A stretch of 64,000 nt of DNA from Parahoeflea olei (lineage in GTDB: Bacteria; Pseudomonadota; Alphaproteobacteria; Rhizobiales; Rhizobiaceae), in NCBI RefSeq assembly GCF_001703635.1, contig NZ_LQZT01000003.1:91676-155675 (forward strand). The letters run 5' to 3'. Shown here one piece after another: positions 1 to 8,453 of the stretch (its first letter is position 1; every line of letters starts with the position of its first letter). The position numbers and the translations under genes are program-made. The notes below the pieces were generated by a model that saw only the letters and a list, made by a program, of their open reading frames with translations, was not told where the DNA came from and did no database searches.

Positions 1-573
1 GGCGGGCAGGAAAACCTGTCCGCGCGCCTGGGTGATCGGCAACATCAGCAGATGTCCCGCCACCGCCTGCGCGACCCCGGCATGGCCGCTGGCGGTGCCA
101 GCCCCGGCAGCCACTGCGGAATCGAGGATCAGCGCGGACATGTGCAGCACCGTCGCGGCGGTTTCGCCGGCATAGCCTTCATAGCCGTCGCGGTCGGGCA
201 TCGGGTCGTCGTAGAGATCGAAGATCCGCGCCTCGCACATCGCCAAAAGCGGCGCCCGCGGCAAGTGCCGGCGCGCGATCACGTCGAGGATCAGGCGGGC
301 CACGGGATTGGCCTCGGCCTCCCCGGCACGTTCCCCCGCAAGCACGTCGCGCCACCATTGCAGCCGGATTTCGCCCGGCAGCGGTTCGCGCACCCTGTCG
401 CGGACCGAGGCGATCTCGGCATTGAACAGCATCAGCGCCAGAAGATCGTCGCGGGCGTGCTCCGGCATCAGCAGCAGCGCCAGATAGCGGTCGAGATCGG
501 CGGCGCGCAACCGGGCGAGCAGCCCGGCACGTTCCTCCGGCGCGAGCGCAGGCGGTGGTTCGGCGGCGCTCAC
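1..573 (-). CDS. Squalene/phytoene-synthase-fold protein, NDUFAF6-like (3' end outside window)
   Basis: A GTG-started reading frame is open for 191 codons to the left edge, so the C-terminus is missing. The GTG lies 4 nt past the stop of the Mth938-like gene, which suggests co-transcription. The protein has the all-helical squalene/phytoene synthase look, including LRAADLDRYLALLLMP near residue 22 and EIRLQWWRDVL near residue 70. The first Asp-rich substrate motif (DxxxD) expected of real prenyl-condensing enzymes is not visible; the corresponding stretch reads FNAEIASVRD. This resembles the NDUFAF6-type, non-catalytic branch of the family, known in mitochondria as a complex I assembly factor. 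A carotenoid or hopanoid enzyme role cannot be excluded without the second Asp motif, which lies outside the window. Confidence 0.75.
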   Translation of the reverse strand, partial: MSAAEPPPALAPEERAGLLARLRAADLDRYLALLLMPEHARDDLLALMLFNAEIASVRDRVREPLPGEIRLQWWRDVLAGERAGEAEANPVARLILDVIARRHLPRAPLLAMCEARIFDLYDDPMPDRDGYEGYAGETAATVLHMSALILDSAVAAGAGTASGHAGVAQAVAGHLLMLPITQARGQVFLPA

Positions 574-577
574 GGGA

Positions 578-964
578 TCAGACTGCGACGAGCGCGGCGG
601 CGACCGCCCGCGATTCGGCCAGCATCACGTTGTAGGTCCGGACCGCGGCCCCGGTGCTCATCGGATCGGACGAAACATGGGCCGCGCGCAGCGCGGTCCT
701 GAGATCGCCCGGCAGCGGCCGGATCGACAGTCCGGTTCCGACCAGCAGGAATTCGATCTCTCCCGTTTCCCGCAGCACCTTGTCGAACAGGCTCGCCTCG
801 AGCGGCGTGTCCCCGGTCACGTCCCAGCCGTAAATGCCGGACGGCAGGCAGAGGATCGAGCCCCGGTGCGACATGTCCGCAAACCGGAACCCGCCATTTC
901 CATAGGCCTCGATCGGCGCACGGCCAGGGAAATGCGCCTCGCGGATCTCGATGCCCCGTGCCAT
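578..964 (-). CDS. Mth938-like domain protein (DUF498, NDUFAF3-like)
   Basis: A 128-residue protein of the Mth938/DUF498 family. Recognisable family features are GGFRFADMSHRGSILCLP near residues 24-41, YGWDV, and the EFLLVGTG core near residues 71-78. The longer frame upstream of Met-Ala-Arg-Gly overlaps secDF and looks like a shadow, so the ATG 2 nt beyond the secDF stop was chosen. Its human orthologue NDUFAF3 helps assemble respiratory complex I, and linkage of this family to secDF is a known alphaproteobacterial arrangement. It is tightly packed between secDF and the NDUFAF6-like gene, so the three are probably co-transcribed. The bacterial function is inferred only. Confidence 0.85.
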   Translation of the reverse strand: MARGIEIREAHFPGRAPIEAYGNGGFRFADMSHRGSILCLPSGIYGWDVTGDTPLEASLFDKVLRETGEIEFLLVGTGLSIRPLPGDLRTALRAAHVSSDPMSTGAAVRTYNVMLAESRAVAAALVAV

Positions 965-966
965 TC

Positions 967-3528
967 TCAGGCCGTGCTCTTGGACGCGCCGCCCGGAGCG
1001 GTTTCCTCTTCGGTCTCCTCGTCCTTCTCCGAGCGGAAGGTATCCGACCTGAGCTTGAACAGGATCAGCACCGGCGCGGCGATGAAGATCGACGAATAGG
1101 TGCCGACGACGACGCCGAAGATCATGGCGAAGGTGAAGGACCGGATCACTTCGCCGCCGAACACGAACAGGGCGAGCAGCGCCAGAAGCGTTGTCAGCGA
1201 TGTCAGGATGGTGCGCGGCAGCATCTGGTTGATCGAGAGGTCGAGCAGCGCCGGCAGCGGCATCTTCTTGTAGCGCCGCAGGTTTTCGCGGACACGGTCG
1301 TAGACCACCACGGTGTCGTTGAGCGAATAGCCGACGATCGTCAGCACCGCCGCGATACTCGACAGGTTGAACTCGATCCCGGTGACCACAAAGATGCCGA
1401 TGGTCAGCACCACGTCGTGCACCGTGGCGATGATCGAGCCGAGCGCGAACTGCCACTCGAACCGGAACCAGATATAGACCAGAATCGCGAGCAGCGAGGC
1501 GATCACGGCGATCGTGCCCGCCTGCGCCAGTTCGCCCGAAACCGTCGGACCTACCACTTCCACGCGGCGGATATCGTAGTCGCTTTCGAGTTCGGCACGC
1601 ACCAGGGTGATGACCGTCTGTTCGGCGTTCTCGCCGCCGCCCTGGGCCTGGACCCGGATCAGCACCTCACGTGGCGAGCCGAATTCCTGCGCCTGGATGT
1701 CGCCGAGATTGAGTTCGGAGAGCCGCGCTCGGATATCGCCGACATCGGCATCGCCGCTCTTGGCCTGCACCTCGATCATCGATCCGCCCTTGAAATCGAT
1801 GCCGTAGTTCATGTTGATCGTGGCGAACAGCGCCATCGAGGCGAGCGAAGCCGCCGCCGACAACAGGAACGTGAAGCGCCGGATCTTCATGAAGCGGAAC
1901 GTGAAATCGCGGATGATCGCATCCAGCGCACCCTTGGGCATGGCCTTGGGACGGCGCCGCCGCACCCATTCCGCCACCAGCCAGCGCGTGAAGGTGAAGG
2001 CGGTGAAGACGGTGGTGGCGATACCCACGGCAAGCGTCACGGCGAAGCCCCGCACCGGCCCGGTGCCAAGATAGAACAGGATGACAGCCGCGATCAGCGT
2101 GGTGATGTTGGCATCGAGAATGGTGGAGAAGGCCTTGCTGAAGCCCGCATCGATCGCCTGGATCAGCGATCGCCCGGATCGGTGCTCCTCGCGGATTCGT
2201 TCGTAGATCAGCACGTTGGAATCGACCGCCATGCCGACGGTCAGCACGATGCCGGCAATGCCGGGCAATGTCAGCGTCGCCCCGAGCAGGGTCAGGATGG
2301 CGATGATCATCACCACGTTGGCAATCAGTGCCAGGTTGGCGAGAAAGCCGAGCATGCCGTAGGCCACGAACATGAAGACCAGCACCAGGGCCGCGCCGAT
2401 CATGCCGGCGATTTCGCCGGCGGCGACCGAGTCGGCCCCCAGGCCCGGGCCCACCGTGCGCACGGTGAGCGTGGCCGGCAGCGCGCCGGCGCGCAGCAGG
2501 ATCGCCAGATCGTTGGCGCTCTGGACGTCAAAATTGCCCGAGATCTGCCCGGTGCCGCCCAGGATCGGCTCGCGGATCACCGGCGCCGACACCACCTGGT
2601 CGTCGAGCACGATGGCAAAGGGCAGTCCGACATTCTTGGTGGTCGCCTGGCCGAAGCGCTGGCCGCCCTTGGAATCGAAGCGGAAACTGACGATTGGCTC
2701 GTTGGTGCGCTGGTCGTAGCCGGCCTGGGCATCGACCAGGTTTTCACCCGAGACCAGAACCGCACGCTGCACGAGATAGGGAACCGGCGGATCGTCGGTC
2801 GAATAGAGCACTTCCGACCCTGCCGGCGGACGGCCTTCGATCGCCTCCTGCACCGGCATCGAGGTATCGACCATCCGGAAGGTGAGCTTGGCGGTCTGGT
2901 TGAGCAGGTTCTTGAGCCGTTCGGGATCGGACAGACCGGGAACCTGAACCAGGATGCGGTCTGCGCCCTGGCGCTGGATCACCGGCTCGGTGGTGCCGAG
3001 TTCATCGATGCGCTTGCGCACCACCTCGATCGACTGCGCCACCGCCGAGGACACCCGGTAGGTAATGCCCTGGTCGGTCAGGAGGATGCGAAGCTGGCCG
3101 GGTTGCGGCTCCTCGATGGTCGCTTCGGCGACGGTTCCGCCGCCGAACAGGCCGGAATTCACCGGCTGCGTGAGCTCCTTGAGCGCTTCCTTGGCCTCTT
3201 CCACGCGGGCATCGTCGCGAATGCGCACCTGCACCATCTGGCCGGTGCCCGAAAGCCCCGTATAGCCGATACCGGCGTCGCGCAGCAGCCGCCGCACATC
3301 ATCGACGGTGGTGTTGAGCCTGTCCTTGATGATGTCCTGGCGGTCCACCTGCAGCAGCATGTAGGAACCGCCCTGCAGATCGAGGCCGAGCGTCAGCTTC
3401 TTGGAGGGCGCCCATTCCGGCAGGTTCTGCACCTGCTGCTGGCTGAGAAGGTTCGGGAAGGCGAAGACGACGCCGGCGAGAACCGCAAGCCAGATAAGGG
3501 TTGTTTTCCAACGGGAGAAATAAAGCAT
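967..3528 (-). CDS. secDF: Protein translocase subunits SecD and SecF fused
   Basis: An 853-residue inner-membrane protein carrying SecD and SecF in one chain. It uses the proton motive force to help the SecYEG translocon pull preproteins into the periplasm. The SecD half has an N-terminal membrane segment, the GLDLQGGSYMLLQVD motif near residue 48, a large periplasmic domain and five terminal membrane helices with VGMAVDSNVLIYERIREE. The SecF half repeats the pattern with YGIDFKGGSMIEV and VGYSLNDTVVVYDRVREN. Fusion is usual in Rhizobiales. The C-terminal tail is acidic (EKDEETEEETAPGG). It follows yajC in the same direction with about 90 nt between them, which contain a strong hairpin. Confidence 0.97.
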   Translation of the reverse strand: MLYFSRWKTTLIWLAVLAGVVFAFPNLLSQQQVQNLPEWAPSKKLTLGLDLQGGSYMLLQVDRQDIIKDRLNTTVDDVRRLLRDAGIGYTGLSGTGQMVQVRIRDDARVEEAKEALKELTQPVNSGLFGGGTVAEATIEEPQPGQLRILLTDQGITYRVSSAVAQSIEVVRKRIDELGTTEPVIQRQGADRILVQVPGLSDPERLKNLLNQTAKLTFRMVDTSMPVQEAIEGRPPAGSEVLYSTDDPPVPYLVQRAVLVSGENLVDAQAGYDQRTNEPIVSFRFDSKGGQRFGQATTKNVGLPFAIVLDDQVVSAPVIREPILGGTGQISGNFDVQSANDLAILLRAGALPATLTVRTVGPGLGADSVAAGEIAGMIGAALVLVFMFVAYGMLGFLANLALIANVVMIIAILTLLGATLTLPGIAGIVLTVGMAVDSNVLIYERIREEHRSGRSLIQAIDAGFSKAFSTILDANITTLIAAVILFYLGTGPVRGFAVTLAVGIATTVFTAFTFTRWLVAEWVRRRRPKAMPKGALDAIIRDFTFRFMKIRRFTFLLSAAASLASMALFATINMNYGIDFKGGSMIEVQAKSGDADVGDIRARLSELNLGDIQAQEFGSPREVLIRVQAQGGGENAEQTVITLVRAELESDYDIRRVEVVGPTVSGELAQAGTIAVIASLLAILVYIWFRFEWQFALGSIIATVHDVVLTIGIFVVTGIEFNLSSIAAVLTIVGYSLNDTVVVYDRVRENLRRYKKMPLPALLDLSINQMLPRTILTSLTTLLALLALFVFGGEVIRSFTFAMIFGVVVGTYSSIFIAAPVLILFKLRSDTFRSEKDEETEEETAPGGASKSTA

Positions 3529-3585
3529 GGCGCTCTCGGCTCATCCTCAAGGACGAATAGGGGTGGGCATTACACGGCGGAACAG

Positions 3586-3612
3586 GACGGACAGGGAAAG
3601 TCCCTGTCCGTC
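3586..3612 (-). terminator. Strong hairpin between yajC and secDF
   Basis: A 12-bp perfect inverted repeat with a 3-nt loop lies in the spacer between yajC and secDF. There is no T-run after it, so it is more likely a processing or partial attenuation structure than a full terminator. Confidence 0.45.
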
Positions 3613-3620
3613 ATTTGAGG

Positions 3621-3947
3621 CTATTCCTTGGCAGGCTCGCCCTTGACGCGGACATCCGCGATCAGGCTGCGCATCGTGCGCACCTTGACGCCATCCGCGA
3701 TCTCGACTTCCAGCTCGTTGTCGTCGACCACCTTGGTCACCTTGGCGACGATGCCGCCGCCGGTGATGATCTGGTCGCCACGGCGGACGTTCTTGAGCAT
3801 TTCCTCGCGCTTTTTCATCTGTGCGCGCTGCGGCCGGATGATCAGCAGGTACATGATGACGAAGATCAAGAGGAAAGGCAGGATCGACATCAAAATCTCG
3901 CCGCCGCCGCCAACAGCGGTCTGGGCATAAGCCGGGGTCACGAACAT
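3621..3947 (-). CDS. yajC: Sec translocase accessory protein YajC
   Basis: A 108-residue single-span membrane protein that associates with SecDF. The start at Met-Phe-Val-Thr was chosen because AAGGAG lies just upstream and because it gives the usual YajC N-terminus ending in PAYAQ, a signal-like peptide, followed by the membrane segment ILPFLLIFVIMYLLIIRPQ near residues 22-40. The cytoplasmic part has the family signature RRGDQIITGGGIVAKVTKV. It is the first gene of a yajC-secDF operon reading left. Divergent promoters for it and the DUF815 ATPase must lie in the 300 nt to the right. Confidence 0.95.
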   Translation of the reverse strand: MFVTPAYAQTAVGGGGEILMSILPFLLIFVIMYLLIIRPQRAQMKKREEMLKNVRRGDQIITGGGIVAKVTKVVDDNELEVEIADGVKVRTMRSLIADVRVKGEPAKE

Positions 3948-4249
3948 GAAAAACTCCTTGAGGATAAGCTTGGGAGAGCCTGGGAGGGCTCCCCGACAGT
4001 CGAGCGGAATATAGTGGCAAGATAGCCGATTGCAACGCAAACATGCCGCGCATCCTCGCGATTTACGGCACAATACCGCTTTTCCGCGTCAATATGCCGT
4101 GCTACCGCCGTGGCTGCATGTTCCGCTCGCGCCAGACGGCCGCATTGCCGGGGCATGCGCCGATTCCATGCGGGCGGCAGGGGCGCTTTTTCGCGGCGCC
4201 GGCGCCCGGAAGCAAGACCTCGCGGACTCCCGCCAAAACGGATCATCCC
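3948..4249. promoter_or_regulatory. Divergent intergenic region yajC / DUF815 ATPase
   Basis: About 300 nt with no supported gene. It must hold the promoter of the yajC-secDF operon on the minus strand and that of the DUF815 ATPase on the plus strand. The left end, around 4010-4100, is more AT-rich than the surroundings. No specific promoter boxes could be assigned with confidence. Confidence 0.4.
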
Positions 4250-5119
4250 ATGCAAGACGATACAGCCCGACAGATTCTCGCTGAACTCGCCCGCCTCGCC
4301 AAGGCGGTCGAAATGCTCACGCCCGCACCTGCCGCCCGCAATGACGTCAGCGCCGCCGACTGCTTCGTGTGGGAGGCCGAAACCCGGCATCTGGCGCCCG
4401 TGGCCAAGCCGAACCGGGTGGAGATCGGCCTGATCAAGGGTGTCGATCATGTCCGCGACATCCTGGTCGACAACACCCGTCGCTTTGCCAGCGGCCTTGC
4501 CGCCAACAATGTACTGCTGTGGGGCGCGCGCGGCATGGGCAAGTCGTCGCTGGTCAAGGCGGTGCATGCGACGCTGGCGGGCGATCCGGCCTTTCCCGCA
4601 CCGCTCAAGCTCGTCGAGATCCACCGCGAGGACATCAACACCCTGCCCGCACTGATGGCGCTGCTGCGGCCCGAGCCCGCGCGGTTCCTGCTGTTTTGCG
4701 ACGACCTGTCATTCGATCACGACGACACCGCCTACAAGTCGCTCAAAGCCGCGCTCGACGGCGGCATCGAGGGCCGGCCGGACAATGTGCTGCTCTACGC
4801 CACCTCCAACCGCCGCCATCTCCTGCCCCGCGACATGATCGAGAACGAGCGCTCCACCGCCATCAACCCGGCCGAGGCGGTCGAGGAGAAAGTCTCGCTC
4901 TCGGACCGGTTCGGCCTTTGGCTCGGCTTCCACAAATGCTCCCAGGACGAGTATCTCGACATGGTGTCGGGCTATGCCGCGCATTTCGGGCTCGAGATTG
5001 CGCCCGAAGCGCTCCGGGCCGAAGCGCTCGAATGGGCGACCACCCGCGGCGCGCGCTCCGGTCGCGTCGCCTGGCAGTTCATCCAGGACGTTGCCGGCCG
5101 CCACGGCAAGGCGATCTGA
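4250..5119 (+). CDS. DUF815-family AAA ATPase
   Basis: A 289-residue cytoplasmic P-loop ATPase of the DUF815 family. Walker A is WGARGMGKSSLVKAV near residue 89, and Walker B is FLLFCDDLSFD near residue 145. The frame is open for 69 more codons upstream, but that part is Arg/Pro-rich and shadow-like. The ATG at Met-Gln-Asp-Asp gives a helical N-terminus of normal family length. The biochemical role of DUF815 proteins is unknown. In Rhizobiales this gene commonly sits between yajC and the LytM-family lipoprotein, as here. The gene is monocistronic, bounded by a bidirectional terminator on its right. Confidence 0.88.
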   Translation: MQDDTARQILAELARLAKAVEMLTPAPAARNDVSAADCFVWEAETRHLAPVAKPNRVEIGLIKGVDHVRDILVDNTRRFASGLAANNVLLWGARGMGKSSLVKAVHATLAGDPAFPAPLKLVEIHREDINTLPALMALLRPEPARFLLFCDDLSFDHDDTAYKSLKAALDGGIEGRPDNVLLYATSNRRHLLPRDMIENERSTAINPAEAVEEKVSLSDRFGLWLGFHKCSQDEYLDMVSGYAAHFGLEIAPEALRAEALEWATTRGARSGRVAWQFIQDVAGRHGKAI

Positions 5120-5153
5120 ACGCCACGCCGACGCGACAGGACAGCCACAACGA

Positions 5154-5186
5154 AAAGAGGCCGGGGCTCAACGCACCGGCCTCTTT
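5154..5186. terminator. Bidirectional rho-independent terminator
   Basis: An 11-bp perfect stem (AAAGAGGCCGG / CCGGCCTCTTT) with an 11-nt loop lies between two convergent genes. It has A-rich and T-rich flanks, so it can act on both strands. Confidence 0.8.
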
Positions 5187-5207
5187 CCGCTTTCGCCTGG
5201 AGGGGCG

Positions 5208-6893
5208 TTATTCGAGATACTTGGCCGGATCGACCGGGGTCGCGTTCTTGCGGACTTCGAAATGCAGCCGCGGGGTCTTGGCGATGCCGGTCATGCCGGA
5301 GCTGGCGATCACCTGGCCACGCACCACCTTGTCGCCGCGCGACACATTGAGGCTTTCGGCGTGGGCGTAGACCGTGACCAGCCCGTCGTCATGGCGCAAG
5401 AGCACGGTCTTGCCGTATTCCTGCAGGCCATCGCCGGAGTAGATCACAACGCCGTTTTCCGCGGCCTTGATCGGCGTGCCTGTCGGCAGCGAAATGTCGA
5501 TGCCATCGTTGCGCTTGCCGTTCTCGGTCTTGGCGAAGCCGGTGATCACCTGCCCCCGCGCCGGCCAGCGGAACTTGTCGATGCCGGTGGATGCGGGCGC
5601 GATCGAGGCGGTTTCTGACTTGGCCTTGGCGGCGACGCTGTCGGTCTTGGCGCTCGCGGGCGGCGTATAGGGCTTGGGCTGCTCGGCCGCAGGAACCGAC
5701 GCGGTCCTGGTCGTGCGGTCCACGGCCGGGGCGCCGGCAGCCGGAATGGTAAGCGTCTGGCCGATGCGGATATTCGTGTTCGACAGCGAATTGACCGCCT
5801 TGAGCGCGTCGACGCTCACCCCGTGCTGGTTGGCGATCCTGGTCAGCGTGTCGCCGCTCTTGACGGTATAGGTGCCTTCGGCGGAGCCCTTCGGGGCGGC
5901 ATTGTCCGCATTGGCGGTCAGCGCCTGCGGCGACGCGTTGTCGGTCCGCGGATTGCGCGGCGACGGCACCGTGGGCAGAACCGCCACATCCTGGCGCGGC
6001 GCGGGTGCGGGCACGGGCAGTTGATCCTGCTTGGCTTCGCCGAGCAGACCGGTGCCGGACCTCGAAGACCGCGTCATCGGGTTGTTGTCGGGAGCCGAGA
6101 CCGGCGCCTGGCGCGAATAGACATAGACCGGGATCAGCAACTGCCGGCCCGCCGACACCCGCGAGGCATCGTCAATGCCGTTGGCCTTCATGATTTCGTT
6201 CGCCGGCACGCCGTAGCGCTTGGAGAGATTGTAGATGGTCTCGCCTTCGCCGAGCGTGATCCGGGTCGCCCCGGCCGTGGTCCAGCCATTGCCCTGCGAT
6301 GCGGTGCCGGTCACGATCGGATCGGGCGTGATCGCGGGCGCGTTGGCGGCATAGGCTGGCTTGGCCTCGACGCCGGCCGCCGGACGGGCGGGCCGTTCCG
6401 GGAACGGCTGCTGCGGGGCCTGCGCGACATCGCCCTGCCGGCGCGGCGTGCTGGGCGCGGCGAGTGCCGGCTGCGGCGCCGCAAGCGCCTGACGCGCCAC
6501 CACCGGCTGGCTGTTCGAGCCGCTGTTGATCAGGCCTGACGAAGATGCCGAGGCACGTGCCGCGGAACCCGGCACCGACCCGGTCGCGGTCGGATCATAG
6601 GCGGGAACCGAAGCCGAGCGATAATCACCGGGATAGGCCTGGGAGACGGAACCGGGCGCCGCCGGATAGCCGCCGTTCTGTGCGGGCAATCCGCCGGAGC
6701 CACCGATATCGGCAAGCGGGGCGAGCCGAGAGGCGGACGGCGCAGGCACCGAAGCCGTCAACAACTGATCCGTGTTGCGGTAACCGAAGCGGGTCGCATC
6801 CGAGCTGCAAGCTGCAGCGGACCCGGCCAGAAGGGCGACACCGAGCAAGCGGCTCACCGATGCACCTGGAACGACAGTCTTTCTGAGACGCAT
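5208..6893 (-). CDS. LysM/LytM (M23) envelope protein, probable amidase activator (NlpD/DipM type)
   Basis: A 561-residue exported protein. A hydrophobic signal runs over residues 13-28 and ends in Ala-Ala-Ala-Cys29, a weak lipobox. A long Ala/Pro/Ser-rich linker follows, then LysM domains at about 211-256 and 340-384, and a LytM domain at about 441-560. The LytM domain is degenerate. The HxxxD zinc ligand His is Asn462 (NDGID), and the first His of the HxH motif is Arg542 (RLHFEV). Such changes are known in NlpD/EnvC-type proteins, which activate peptidoglycan amidases instead of cutting the wall themselves. It is the last gene of the surE-pcm side of the block and probably acts at the division septum. 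Confidence 0.88.
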   Translation of the reverse strand: MRLRKTVVPGASVSRLLGVALLAGSAAACSSDATRFGYRNTDQLLTASVPAPSASRLAPLADIGGSGGLPAQNGGYPAAPGSVSQAYPGDYRSASVPAYDPTATGSVPGSAARASASSSGLINSGSNSQPVVARQALAAPQPALAAPSTPRRQGDVAQAPQQPFPERPARPAAGVEAKPAYAANAPAITPDPIVTGTASQGNGWTTAGATRITLGEGETIYNLSKRYGVPANEIMKANGIDDASRVSAGRQLLIPVYVYSRQAPVSAPDNNPMTRSSRSGTGLLGEAKQDQLPVPAPAPRQDVAVLPTVPSPRNPRTDNASPQALTANADNAAPKGSAEGTYTVKSGDTLTRIANQHGVSVDALKAVNSLSNTNIRIGQTLTIPAAGAPAVDRTTRTASVPAAEQPKPYTPPASAKTDSVAAKAKSETASIAPASTGIDKFRWPARGQVITGFAKTENGKRNDGIDISLPTGTPIKAAENGVVIYSGDGLQEYGKTVLLRHDDGLVTVYAHAESLNVSRGDKVVRGQVIASSGMTGIAKTPRLHFEVRKNATPVDPAKYLE

Positions 6894-7010
6894 AACACAC
6901 CCAATCCACGCAATACCTAGTGCGATGATTAAAGCGCGTTAGTGTTACTCTTCAGTTAAAACGGCGCGTTTGTCTGCATTTTTACGGGTCGCCGGCCCCC
7001 GCGCACGTCG

Positions 7011-7664
7011 TCACAGGGCCGCGGCCAGGCCCGGGATAAAGGGCCGGTAAGGCACCTCGAACAGGTCTTCGCGCTCGAACCGGCTGCCGATCTTTGTCAG
7101 GCGCGCCATCCGCGCCCTCCCGTCTTCCGCCAGGATCGGCGCCAGCATCACGCCACCCGAGGCGAGCTGTTCGACAAAGGCGCGCGGCATGCTGTCGAAA
7201 GCACAGGTTGCAATGATGCGGTCGAAGGCGCCCTCCCCGCTCATGCCCTTGAGACCGTCGGCCTGGCGGGCGATGACATTGCCAATCCCGAGATGCGCAA
7301 AGCGCTGTTGCGCGAGCTGCACCAGGGTCTTGTAGCGGTCGACGGTCACCACCCGCTCGACCATGCGCGCAGCCACCGCGGCGAGGAACCCGCTGCCGGT
7401 GCCGACATCGAGGAAGCGCTGTCCCGGCTCCAGCGACAAAAGCGACAGGAGCCGCGCCACGAGGTCGGCGCTTTCGGCAAAGCCGCCGCAATCGATCGGC
7501 AGCAAACGGTCCTGATAGGCCGCATCGGCATGGGCGGCGGAGACGAAAAGGGTGCGCGGCGTCTGTTCGAGCGCGGCCAGCAGCGGCTTGTCGGCCAAGC
7601 CTTCGGCGCGCAGGCGCATGAACAGGCCGGCAAACCCTTCCTTCTCCAGGAGCCGCACATCCAT
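7011..7664 (-). CDS. pcm: Protein-L-isoaspartate O-methyltransferase
   Basis: A 217-residue SAM-dependent methyltransferase that starts repair of isoaspartyl residues in aged proteins. The SAM motif I is RFLDVGTGSGFLAAVAARM near residue 77. The family post-motif region (VTVDRYKTLVQLAQQR) and FDRIIATCAFDS are also present. Its start codon lies 3 nt past the surE stop, so it is co-transcribed with surE, the classical pairing. A second, divergent member of the family lies at 33843-34511 near tolC. Confidence 0.93.
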   Translation of the reverse strand: MDVRLLEKEGFAGLFMRLRAEGLADKPLLAALEQTPRTLFVSAAHADAAYQDRLLPIDCGGFAESADLVARLLSLLSLEPGQRFLDVGTGSGFLAAVAARMVERVVTVDRYKTLVQLAQQRFAHLGIGNVIARQADGLKGMSGEGAFDRIIATCAFDSMPRAFVEQLASGGVMLAPILAEDGRARMARLTKIGSRFEREDLFEVPYRPFIPGLAAAL

Positions 7665-7667
7665 GCG

Positions 7668-8426
7668 TCAGTCTTCCAGGGCTGCGGCCAGCTTCTCCTG
7701 AACCGCGTGATTGGTCAGATCGAGCTTGAGCGGCGTGACCGAGATATAGCCCTTGGAGATCGCCTTGATATCGCTGTTGGCTTCGGAGGAGAAATTGCGT
7801 CTGCCGAATTTCAGCCAGAAATAGGGAAACCCGCGGCCGTCGCGGCGCTCTTCGATCGAAAGCCCGTGCGTCATCTGTCCCTGGTCAGTGACGATCACGC
7901 CCTGCACCTCGTCGACCTCGCAGCTCGGGAAATTGACATTGAGCAGCGTGCCGGCCGGCAGGTCGACGGCAATGAGCTTTTCCAGAAGCTTCGGCGCCAG
8001 GGTTTCGGCCACCCCCCAGGGGATAATCCGCCCCTCGCCCGAATTGTGGGCCTGGCTCAGCGCAATCGAGCGCACGCCGAGAAGCGTGCCTTCCATGGCG
8101 CCGGCGACCGTGCCCGAATAGGTGACGTCGTCGGCCACGTTCTGTCCGGCATTGACCCCGGACAGCACCAGGTCGGGCGCCTTGTCCATCAGCTGCCGGA
8201 CCGCCATGATCACGCAGTCGGTGGGCGTGCCGCGCAACGCGTAAACCTGGTCGCGCACCTTGCGCAGCCGCAGCGGCTCGGACAGCGTCAGCGAATGCGC
8301 AAGACCGCTCTGGTCGGTCTCCGGCGCGACGATCCAGACGTCGTCGGACAGGGTGCGGGCGATGCGCTCAAGCACCTCAAGTCCCTCGGCGTGGATGCCG
8401 TCGTCGTTGGTGATGAGTATGCGCAT
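7668..8426 (-). CDS. surE: 5'/3'-nucleotidase SurE
   Basis: A 252-residue metal-dependent survival-protein phosphatase acting on nucleoside monophosphates. The N-terminus [19 protein letters not shown] carries the Asp-Asp metal ligands. The [25 protein letters not shown] region, quoted here only as its SGVNAG and YSGTVAGA parts, supplies the Asn and Ser ligands. Length is normal for the family. An AAGGAA ribosome site precedes the ATG. It lies between serS and pcm in one co-directional run. Confidence 0.95.
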   Translation of the reverse strand: MRILITNDDGIHAEGLEVLERIARTLSDDVWIVAPETDQSGLAHSLTLSEPLRLRKVRDQVYALRGTPTDCVIMAVRQLMDKAPDLVLSGVNAGQNVADDVTYSGTVAGAMEGTLLGVRSIALSQAHNSGEGRIIPWGVAETLAPKLLEKLIAVDLPAGTLLNVNFPSCEVDEVQGVIVTDQGQMTHGLSIEERRDGRGFPYFWLKFGRRNFSSEANSDIKAISKGYISVTPLKLDLTNHAVQEKLAAALED

Positions 8427-8453
8427 TGCCTGTTCCTTCGAAATATGACGCCG

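Noticed and set aside
958-3618. 886-codon plus-strand frame opposite secDF
   Set aside because: It is Arg/His/Gln/Asp-rich with no family resemblance, while the opposite strand encodes an unmistakable SecDF. Long antisense frames are expected in GC-rich DNA with strong third-position bias.
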